DNA from: Methylovirgula sp. | GTDB taxonomy: Bacteria; Pseudomonadota; Alphaproteobacteria; Rhizobiales; Beijerinckiaceae | Length of the DNA stretch: 19,978 nucleotides | Direction: 5' to 3' | Assembly: GCA_030040215.1 (NCBI GenBank) | Contig: JASHUD010000207.1 | Location: forward strand, 1-19,978 | Shown here: positions 14,339 through 19,978 of the stretch, in pieces | Layout of the letters: every line of letters begins with the position of its first letter | Numbering within the stretch: the first letter of the stretch is position 1 | Notes under the pieces: generated by a model | The model's input: the letters and a program-made list of their open reading frames with translations, nothing else | The model's database searches: none | Told to the model about the DNA's origin: nothing | Made by a program: the position numbers and the translations under genes

Positions 14339-15291
14339 GAAGCCACCTGCGCCAGCCTCCCGGGCGCGAGGCTATAGCGGGCGAAAAGGCTGCGGGCGAG
14401 CTCCTCGGCGATCGGGAAATCGGTCACGCTTTGCAGACCCTGCCAGCCGGGCATGCTGTTGACCTCAATCACGGTCAACCGGCCGTCGGCGCCGCGCAGC
14501 AGATCGACGCCGGCGAAATCCGCTTCGACCGCGGCGGCGGCCTTGAGCGCGAGATCTTGCATTTCCGCGTCGATTGCGACCGGCTCTGGCTTGCCGCCAA
14601 GCTTGATATTGGTGATCCAATGCTCGGCGCGCCGTGTCATGGCGGCCAGCACGCGGCCGTGCGCGACAAGCACCCGCACGTCGCTATAGCCGCCCCGCTC
14701 GACGCCGACGAAGCGTTGCAGATAATAAACGCCGGCCATGGTCTCGATCTCCGGCAGATCGGCCTCGCGGCGGATCAGTTTGAGGCCGCGCCCTTGCGCG
14801 CCGAACAGCGGCTTCAAGACCAGCGGACCTTGGGCACATTCGCGCCGCACGAGTGCGCGCGTCTGTCGCGGACTTTGCAACGCGAAGGTGGGCGGCGTCG
14901 GAACGCCGTTCTTGAAACACAGAAAGCTCGTCGCCGCTTTGTCGACGCAGCGCTCGATGCAGCGTGGCGTATTGGCAACCGGAACGTTGAGATCGATCAG
15001 CGCGTGCAGAATGCCGAGCCGCACGGTGATCGATTCGAACGAACCGAGACCGACGGCGCGAACGAGCACCAAATCCGGCAATCGCGCCGCAAAACCGGGG
15101 ATCGCCAGGCCCTGCGGGCGACGGGTATCGAGGCTGCAGGCCGAAAGGCGCAGCGGCACGACGCGCGCACCGAGGCGCGCGAAGGCACGCGTCAATTCCC
15201 GCGCGTGCCATTCGTAGCGATCGACCAACAGAGCGATCTGCGGTCCCGAACCGGCTTGTGCCGCCTGTCCCGCCTCAGCCAAAGGAAGCAT
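14335..15291 (-). CDS. RimK-like ATP-grasp ligase (methylotroph 'orf5' type)
   Basis: A 318-residue ATP-grasp protein. The N-terminal domain has IALLVDRYEWHARELTRAF; the ATP-binding part has VLKPLFGAQGRGL (about 158-170), WITNIKLGG, ADFAGVDLL (257-265) and the metal-binding EVNSMPGWQGL (276-286). It resembles RimK and the archaeal tetrahydromethanopterin glutamate ligase MptN, enzymes that add glutamate to a carboxylate using ATP. A role in adding glutamate-type units to H4MPT or to the methylofuran tail is inferred. In Methylobacterium the comparable gene, as I recall, is orf5 between mch and orf7, and the order is the same here. Its start lies 17 bases inside the end of mch; its stop overlaps the TTG of orf7. 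Confidence 0.85.
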   Translation of the reverse strand: MLPLAEAGQAAQAGSGPQIALLVDRYEWHARELTRAFARLGARVVPLRLSACSLDTRRPQGLAIPGFAARLPDLVLVRAVGLGSFESITVRLGILHALIDLNVPVANTPRCIERCVDKAATSFLCFKNGVPTPPTFALQSPRQTRALVRRECAQGPLVLKPLFGAQGRGLKLIRREADLPEIETMAGVYYLQRFVGVERGGYSDVRVLVAHGRVLAAMTRRAEHWITNIKLGGKPEPVAIDAEMQDLALKAAAAVEADFAGVDLLRGADGRLTVIEVNSMPGWQGLQSVTDFPIAEELARSLFARYSLAPGRLAQVAS

Positions 15292-16243
15292 CCAGCAAAT
15301 CCTGCGATATCTGCCCGGCGCGGAAAGTTTCGCCGCTCTCGACGGCGGTCACCATCGCTTCGGCGGGGCTGAACAGGCTGGGGTCGATCTTGTAGAAATC
15401 CCCCTTGAAGGATTTGAAAATCTCCGCGAAGGGCCGTCCGTAATCGCGCGACGTCACGCTCGGCAGCGCCTTGGCGAGTTCGCGCGCCTCCGCCGCCGGG
15501 CCCGTGACGAAGAGATGCGCCAGGCCGCCGTAGATGATGGCATCGTTGGTGCGCCCCATGGCGGTCACGAAATCCGGATGCGGCGGCGACAGCGGCGCCG
15601 TTGCCACGCCGTCGATGACCCGCGCCAAGGGAAACTTCAATTCGTGCACTTTGTGCATGGCGACTTCGAGCACACGCCCGACCACCTGCACGCTGCCCGC
15701 GAGACTGCGGGTTGGCGCATAAATAAACGCGAGACGCTCCGTTGCGACGCCGCAATCCTTGGCTACCTTATCGACGATTTCGACGGGCGGCGGCTTGTCG
15801 CCTTCGAGAATGAGCGTGGCGCGGTCGGCGCGATCGCGATAGCCGAGGTCCTGGAAGAGCGGTTCCTTCTGCGCGAGGGCGCGCGCTGGACCCGATCCCA
15901 ATGCGAAAAAGGCGCTCTTGCCCTCGCCGTGCGACAATGCCCAGCCCGCGTATTGGCTGCCGAGACAGGCGATGACCGGATCGCTGCTGCGCACCGTCAA
16001 ATGAAACGGCCAGTGCGGCGTCGCCAAGAACGGCGCCAGCGTGACATTCCCCAAGCCGCCGAGACAAATCTCGGTCATTAGGATGCCGACATCGAGTCCG
16101 CCGATCGTCTTGGTACCGGCATCGATCAAGGTCTCGCCGCGTGTGCCCTTAGTCATGGCGACACGCAGGCGATCGGCGTCGGCAACCAGCCGATCGACCA
16201 ATACCCCAGCGCGTGAATTGACGCTGATTTTGCTCTCCGTCAT
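15275..16243 (-). CDS. mch: Methenyltetrahydromethanopterin cyclohydrolase
   Basis: Mch hydrolyses methenyl-H4MPT to formyl-H4MPT in the cytoplasm, the step after MtdB and before the Fhc complex. The 322-residue protein, of normal length, has SVNSRAGVLVDRLVADAD at the start, GETLIDAGTKTIGGLDVGI, TEICLGGLGNVTL, a central FFALGSGPARALA, DGVATAPLSPPHPDFVTAMGRTNDAIIYGG, and a C-terminal FKGDFYKIDPSLFSPAEAMV. These are strong family signatures. The ATG overlaps the TGA of the preceding ATP-grasp gene by four bases (ATGA). Its end overlaps the RimK-like gene by 17 bases, so translation of this operon is coupled. Confidence 0.97.
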   Translation of the reverse strand: MTESKISVNSRAGVLVDRLVADADRLRVAMTKGTRGETLIDAGTKTIGGLDVGILMTEICLGGLGNVTLAPFLATPHWPFHLTVRSSDPVIACLGSQYAGWALSHGEGKSAFFALGSGPARALAQKEPLFQDLGYRDRADRATLILEGDKPPPVEIVDKVAKDCGVATERLAFIYAPTRSLAGSVQVVGRVLEVAMHKVHELKFPLARVIDGVATAPLSPPHPDFVTAMGRTNDAIIYGGLAHLFVTGPAAEARELAKALPSVTSRDYGRPFAEIFKSFKGDFYKIDPSLFSPAEAMVTAVESGETFRAGQISQDLLDASFG

Positions 16244-17364
16244 GCGGCGTTTTCCTCGCTCCCATGAATCAACAATGCTTCGTCAAGCGCCGCAAGACGC
16301 TCGCCAACCAGGGCACGCGCCATCGCCGGTTGCGCCGCTTCGGCCAAAGCCGTGCAGACAGGATCGCCCTTGCGTAAGCGCGTTCCCGGTTTTTGCCGGT
16401 CCATGCACCACGCCGGCCAGTCGAGTTCGGGCATAAAGGCGAGATCGCACGGCGCATAGGCGATGGCCGTCGCGCGGGATGTCGTAAAGACCAAACTCTC
16501 GCTCGGCAAGAGGCCGCGGCAGGAATCGAGATGTGCGGCAAATAGCCGGGGATGCGCAAAAATGTCGAGCGTCGCGCCGGGACGCGGGTTGATTTCGAGA
16601 AGATGAAACCGATCCGCCGTCGCCAGGAAGTCGACGCTGTTTAGCCCCAAGAGCGCCAGGGCTGCGACGAGCCTGTTTGCCGCGGCGCAGATCTCCCGCG
16701 TCAATGCGGCATCGATCCCGGCTGGCTGCACCGCGCCGCCGAACCGAAAAGGCATGTTGCCGCTCGCCGTCGCCCATTGCGTGCTCGTTCCCAAAACCTG
16801 GGCGCGATGCCCGTCGCCGAGGAGCAGAACCGACACAGGTTGGCCCGGCACGCGCCGCTGATAATATTCAAAGGGACCGGGACGCCGCGAAGCGGAAGTC
16901 ACGTGAAGGCCGCCGCCGCCGCCTTGCCGCTTGATCAGCCATCCGGCGGGCCGTGTCGGCGGATCGAACCGGATCTCGGGATGCGGAACGGCGAGAGCGC
17001 GGCAAAGATCGGCGATCAACCGTGGATTTTTTGCCCGCGCGACCGCTTCCGCGGAATTGCCGTATAGCGGGAAATGCCGCGTGATCGCATCGAGAATTTC
17101 CGGCCGGTCTTCAAAGCCGCTGCCGCAGACGACCCCGATCGGGTTCTCGCGCGCCGCCAGGCCGTGCAAAGCCTCGAGAAGCGTCTGCACCTCGAAACCG
17201 CGCTCCATGTCGCCGGCAACCACATTCGTTTCGGCGAGCGCACGGGTATCCAGATCATCGAAGAAGTCGGCGACGAGCGGACGAAAACCGGCGCGGCGTG
17301 CCGCCGCCGCCAGCGCCCGCCCGGACGCGGCGGCGATCAAAATGGAAGGTTCAGACAAGGTCAC
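16240..17364 (-). CDS. ATP-grasp family protein (methylotroph 'orf17' type)
   Basis: About 374 residues. It begins with a Rossmann-like EPSILIAAASGRALAAAARRAG segment and has an ATP-grasp body with WLIKRQGGGGGLHV, LLGLNSVDFLATADRFHLLE and the metal-binding INPRPGATLDIF. It is unlike the RimK-type gene two places on. Methylotroph H4MPT clusters carry a similar ATP-grasp gene that I recall as orf17; its exact reaction is not known, and ligation in H4MPT or methylofuran synthesis is inferred. The start is uncertain: no ATG is available, and GTG at 17364, TTG at 17358 or TTG at 17394 are possible. I prefer the GTG, which leaves a 14-base overlap with mtdB. Its stop overlaps the mch ATG. Confidence 0.82.
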   Translation of the reverse strand: MTLSEPSILIAAASGRALAAAARRAGFRPLVADFFDDLDTRALAETNVVAGDMERGFEVQTLLEALHGLAARENPIGVVCGSGFEDRPEILDAITRHFPLYGNSAEAVARAKNPRLIADLCRALAVPHPEIRFDPPTRPAGWLIKRQGGGGGLHVTSASRRPGPFEYYQRRVPGQPVSVLLLGDGHRAQVLGTSTQWATASGNMPFRFGGAVQPAGIDAALTREICAAANRLVAALALLGLNSVDFLATADRFHLLEINPRPGATLDIFAHPRLFAAHLDSCRGLLPSESLVFTTSRATAIAYAPCDLAFMPELDWPAWCMDRQKPGTRLRKGDPVCTALAEAAQPAMARALVGERLAALDEALLIHGSEENAA

Positions 17365-18238
17365 GCGCGAGCCTGAAGGCGTCGCGGAAATCAAGACAGA
17401 GGGCCTTGTCGGACGTGGCCATTTTCTTGAAAAGCTGCGATTCCGTTTGATATTTCACATTGCCGATGGCAAGCGCGCCGATGCCGAGACTGCCGTTCGG
17501 CAATTCCTTGCCGTTGTCGTGAAGATCGACGCCCTCGATCCCCAACGGCGGCACGGCATTGACGTCGGCGCAGACCAGCAGGTTCTTAGCCTTCTTGACG
17601 TCTTCCGCCGAGAGAATCTGAACGCCGGCGCGGCCGGCGCAAAAGGCAATTTCGGAGGCTACAAGCGCGGCAACCACCTTCTCGTGTGTGCTGGCGTCAA
17701 CGAAGTCGACAGTGGCGCCAAACCGCTTTTTGATCTCTCCGGCCGCCTTCTCGACGCGGTTCGGGCCGTCGTAGCCGGCGAGCGTAACCTTGGCGCCTTC
17801 GAGCGCGGAGATTACCGCCGAAGAAAAGCCCACAACCCCCGTCGCGCCATAGACGATGATCTTCGTGCCGGAGAGGCTGCGGCGCTTCTTGTCTTTCAGA
17901 ACCTTCTCGACGCAGGCAACCATCGCCGCAGCTGTGGTGAAGGACCCGGCCGGATCGGCAAAGATCGAAATCTCAAAAGGTTTGAGCAAAGCCTCACGCG
18001 CTTTGTCGATCATGTCGAGAGCAAGAATGGCATCCTTGCCGCCGATGAACATGGCGGTGCGCACAGCGTCGCGCGGCGAACGCGAGAACATCGCGTCCTG
18101 GACGAGCGGTTTGACCTCCTCGAGGGCGACATTGATGTAAGGGGTTACCGAATCGTAGCCGGCATCGAGCGCCATGTTCACGTCGAATGGGCTCATGTGT
18201 TTCAGCGGACTCAGCATATGCAGGATGAGTTTTGCCAT
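17351..18238 (-). CDS. mtdB: NAD(P)-dependent methylenetetrahydromethanopterin dehydrogenase MtdB
   Basis: MtdB oxidises methylene-H4MPT to methenyl-H4MPT with NAD(P)+, following Fae. The 295-residue protein begins KLILHMLSPLKHMSPFDVNM and has DAGYDSVTPYINV, SIFADPAGSFTTAAAMVACV in the catalytic domain, and a Rossmann nucleotide-binding loop GATGVVG at 131-137. C-terminal VCADVNAVPPLGIEGVDL is also family-typical. The H4MPT-linked MtdB is favoured over the folate-active MtdA by the cluster context and length, not by a residue I can test. Its ATG follows a GGGA-type ribosome binding site and lies 19 bases after the mptG stop. The ATP-grasp gene overlaps its end. Confidence 0.93.
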   Translation of the reverse strand: MAKLILHMLSPLKHMSPFDVNMALDAGYDSVTPYINVALEEVKPLVQDAMFSRSPRDAVRTAMFIGGKDAILALDMIDKAREALLKPFEISIFADPAGSFTTAAAMVACVEKVLKDKKRRSLSGTKIIVYGATGVVGFSSAVISALEGAKVTLAGYDGPNRVEKAAGEIKKRFGATVDFVDASTHEKVVAALVASEIAFCAGRAGVQILSAEDVKKAKNLLVCADVNAVPPLGIEGVDLHDNGKELPNGSLGIGALAIGNVKYQTESQLFKKMATSDKALCLDFRDAFRLARDLV

Positions 18239-18257
18239 TCGTCCCTTCCCATCGGTC

Positions 18258-19235
18258 CTAGGCGCCGATCTTCTCGATCTTCGCAGCGCTATTGCGTGGT
18301 TTGCAGATTAGCATGATCGGATTCTTGGGCGAGGTGTTTTCTCGCGCCGCCCTTTCTTTGCGAAAGATTCCGACGAGTCTCTGCGCTTCGTCGTCGCTGG
18401 CGACAAACGCAAATCCCGCCGGTCCCCACGAGCTTTGGCCAATTCCCTTGGCGCCAAGCCGTTCGAGGTCCTCCATAGCGCCGGCCACCGCCGGGCTTGT
18501 ATAGCGAGTCCCGCCTTGCGCGGGCGCAAAATAATTGCCGAGAATCGATTGGATGCGCCCGACGGCCTCGCCGAATTGGGCCAGATCGCGGTCCACCAAG
18601 GCAGGCAAAGCCTGCATGAGCACCCTTCGGCAGATCTCTGCCGCTGCGTCAGCCGGAAACCGCGATAAGCCCGCAAAGGCTTCGCGTTCGCGCGCGCCGT
18701 GCATTCCTTGCATCGTATCGTCCAGAACGAGAATAATCCTCCATTCCTCCGGAAAACGGAGGCGGCAGAGGATCGGCGGCATCGTTTTGCCAGCGCTATG
18801 TCCGCCATCGACCACGAAGCCGCCAGTGGAAAATAGCGCGGTGCCGATTCCCGACCTTAGACCGCGCTGCAGAAAAAGCGCATCGGCGGCGAAATCCCGC
18901 GGCAGATCTTCGAGCCCGCGGAGCGCCGCCGCCACGGCCAATGCGAGCTGCGTGCCCGAGCCGAGGCCGACATGCGCGGGAATTACCGTATCAATCCTAA
19001 CGCCATAATGGGATTTAAGCCCAAAATGGTCGCGCAATGCGGCGAGATGCGCGGCCACCCTTTCGCGTTCCGGTCCCTCGACCCGCATAATCGGCGCACG
19101 TTCGATGGTCAGCGAAGTCAGCGGCTGATCGATCGCAAGCCCGATGCTGCCGAAACGGCGGCCCATGCCGCCATTCAAATCGAGAAAGCCGAGGTGAAGG
19201 CGCGCCGAGGTCGTTGCTTTGACGCTTAAGCCCAT
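18258..19235 (-). CDS. mptG: Beta-ribofuranosylaminobenzene 5'-phosphate synthase (beta-RFAP synthase)
   Basis: This enzyme makes the first dedicated precursor of the H4MPT side chain from a benzoate derivative and phosphoribosyl diphosphate with loss of CO2. The 325-residue GHMP-kinase-fold protein has TTSARLHLGFLDLNGGMGRRFGS at the N-terminus, the fold's glycine-rich motif PAHVGLGSGTQ at 86-96, QRGLRSGIGTALFSTGGFVVDGG, and GIGQSSWGPAGFAF near the C-terminus. It corresponds to orf4 of Methylobacterium, upstream of mtdB there as here. The ATG has GAGGA four bases upstream. It opens the minus-strand operon running to orf7. Lacking ATP chemistry, this family uses the fold for phosphoribosyl transfer. 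Confidence 0.95.
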   Translation of the reverse strand: MGLSVKATTSARLHLGFLDLNGGMGRRFGSIGLAIDQPLTSLTIERAPIMRVEGPERERVAAHLAALRDHFGLKSHYGVRIDTVIPAHVGLGSGTQLALAVAAALRGLEDLPRDFAADALFLQRGLRSGIGTALFSTGGFVVDGGHSAGKTMPPILCRLRFPEEWRIILVLDDTMQGMHGAREREAFAGLSRFPADAAAEICRRVLMQALPALVDRDLAQFGEAVGRIQSILGNYFAPAQGGTRYTSPAVAGAMEDLERLGAKGIGQSSWGPAGFAFVASDDEAQRLVGIFRKERAARENTSPKNPIMLICKPRNSAAKIEKIGA

Positions 19236-19462
19236 GAGTCCTCAACAAACATCGAAAAACTCCGCGATTATCAACGAATGCCGGCGGCTCGCCGCTTCTG
19301 CAAAAAATATCGCAGTGCCATATCTAGCGCGCTTTCAACGCGAGCGAAACGCGTGGCGCAACCACGATCGTGAAATCGTTTCGATGCAAGAATGCGCTCC
19401 AGACTGGACCGAAATCGCCGATATTGTCATACTGCCGGAAACGAGGCGCAAAGGTCCCCCTT
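19236..19462. other. Divergent intergenic region between mptG and the dehydratase-like gene
   Basis: This 227-base stretch must hold the start signals of two divergent operons. On the plus strand TGGACC and CATACT with a 17-base spacer, about 35 bases before the dehydratase start, is a weak promoter candidate. I found no convincing gene; open frames here lack a ribosome binding site and family signatures. Confidence 0.4.
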
Positions 19463-19846
19463 ATGTGTGCGGAAAAACACGAGCGGGCTTATGACGAAGC
19501 CGAGATCAAGACGCGGCTCGCGGCCGAGCTGCCGCACTGGCGCTACGAAGACGGCTGGATCCGCCGCACCTATCGCACGCAGAGTTGGAAAGGCACCCTG
19601 ATGCTGATCAATACGGTGGGCCACCTCGCCGAGGCCGCGTGGCATCACCCCGATTTGACGGCGTCTTACGCCTGGGTGGAAGTGCGGCTGAAGACCCACA
19701 CGGCCAAGGGGATCACCGACAAGGATTTCGCCTTGGCGAAAAAGATCGAAGAGGTCGTGCAATGGCAGCCGGGCAAAGACGGAGGTCCGCTCGAAGGCAC
19801 GCCCGTTGACGACCAGCGCTTCGCGTACATCAAATACGACAAATAG
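19463..19846 (+). CDS. Pterin-4a-carbinolamine dehydratase-like protein with C-terminal extension
   Basis: A 127-residue protein of the pterin carbinolamine dehydratase family: LPHWRYEDGWIRRTYRTQSW, the active-site motif EAAWHHPD with H61 and H62, then VEVRLKTHTAKGITDKDFALAKKIE with H79. The classical enzyme dehydrates 4a-hydroxytetrahydropterin. Ordinary members have about 100 residues; this one adds some 25 residues at the C-terminus (WQPGKDGGPLEGTPVDD and onward). No aromatic amino acid hydroxylase is near, and the flanks are mptG and fhcB, so a role with H4MPT synthesis or repair is inferred. The start at 19463 is preceded by AAAGG; upstream frame codons lack family similarity. It is probably cotranscribed with fhcB, 31 bases on. 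Confidence 0.88.
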   Translation: MCAEKHERAYDEAEIKTRLAAELPHWRYEDGWIRRTYRTQSWKGTLMLINTVGHLAEAAWHHPDLTASYAWVEVRLKTHTAKGITDKDFALAKKIEEVVQWQPGKDGGPLEGTPVDDQRFAYIKYDK

Positions 19847-19877
19847 GCAGTCCGCGGCGGCGACGGAGCGGGAATAT

Positions 19878-19978
19878 ATGAAAGCTTTTATAGACGGCGC
19901 AGCGGTCGGGCTTGATGCAGCCGCCGCGGCGGCGGCGCGTTTGCTTGGCGAAGCGCGCCTGCCGGTCATCGCCGGTCT
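19878..19978 (+). CDS. fhcB: Formyltransferase/hydrolase complex subunit B (FhcB), N-terminal fragment
   Basis: The first 33 codons are present and the gene runs off the right edge. It starts at ATG 19878 with GGAGCGGGA upstream. The visible residues (KAFIDGAAVGLDA, an alanine-rich helix, then LGEARLPVIAG) match the N-terminus of FhcB, related to formylmethanofuran dehydrogenase subunit B. The Fhc complex moves formyl from H4MPT to methylofuran and hydrolyses it to formate. Identification rests on a short stretch plus the expected context next to fae, mch and mtdB. The other fhc genes would lie beyond the window. Confidence 0.72.
   Translation, partial: MKAFIDGAAVGLDAAAAAAARLLGEARLPVIAG

Noticed and set aside
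19219..19494. Small plus-strand open frame in the mptG/dehydratase gap
   Set aside because: It overlaps the mptG start, has no ribosome binding site and no recognised motif; its end runs into the dehydratase gene in another frame.
1..19978. CRISPR arrays, insertion sequences, tRNA or rRNA genes, phage genes
   Set aside because: No direct repeat array, transposase motif, terminal inverted repeats or tRNA/rRNA signature was seen on either strand. The region reads as stable core and pathway DNA.

Overview
The window looks like chromosomal DNA of a GC-rich methylotrophic or methanotrophic alphaproteobacterium, most likely of the Hyphomicrobiales (Rhizobiales). Reasons: the SRP RNA-dnaX-ybaB-recR order, a DnaX whose zinc-binding cysteines are mostly lost (a form I associate with Rhizobiales), and a dense set of 'archaeal-type' C1-transfer genes (fae, mch, mtdB, mptG, start of fhcB) that oxidise formaldehyde bound to tetrahydromethanopterin (H4MPT). 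The genus cannot be fixed from sequence reading alone.

Layout. (1) 1-1324, minus: a CobW-family GTPase cut by the window edge, and queC (queuosine precursor synthesis). (2) 1446-4420, plus: the SRP RNA gene with a visible promoter, then dnaX, ybaB/ebfC and recR in a tight DNA-maintenance operon. (3) 4417-6983: three periplasmic accessory genes of PQQ-dependent alcohol oxidation: a fused SoxYZ-like carrier and a beta-lactamase-fold 'zinc metallohydrolase' on the minus strand, and a divergent cysteine-motif rhodanese-like protein on the plus strand. No quinoprotein dehydrogenase lies in the window. (4) 7026-10960, plus: a four-gene operon behind a perfect TATAAT box: an MfnB-FolB fusion, an MfnE-like kinase, a dihydropteroate-synthase-like protein and a DUF447 protein. 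(5) 10957-12758: a minus-strand MfnF-like (hydantoinase/oxoprolinase superfamily) gene and a divergent HisA-like gene. (6) 12757-13322, minus: fae with its own terminator. (7) 13490-19235, minus: mptG, mtdB, an ATP-grasp gene, mch, a second (RimK-like) ATP-grasp gene and a CitG/MdcB-like gene, mostly overlapping end to start. (8) 19463-19978, plus: a pterin-4a-carbinolamine-dehydratase-like gene and the first codons of fhcB.

How they work together. A quinoprotein dehydrogenase encoded elsewhere, helped by the periplasmic accessory proteins, would make formaldehyde. Fae couples formaldehyde to H4MPT, MtdB oxidises methylene-H4MPT, Mch hydrolyses methenyl-H4MPT, and the Fhc complex (starting at the right edge) passes the formyl group through methylofuran to formate. 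The remaining genes fit synthesis of the two carriers: MfnB, MfnE and MfnF homologues for the furan cofactor; MptG, the FolB domain and the DHPS-like protein for the pterin cofactor. The CitG-like, HisA-like, DUF447 and two ATP-grasp proteins have no step I can assign firmly and are candidates for missing steps. The most notable points are the single protein joining one enzyme from each cofactor pathway (MfnB-FolB) and the metallohydrolase that lacks most canonical metal ligands.
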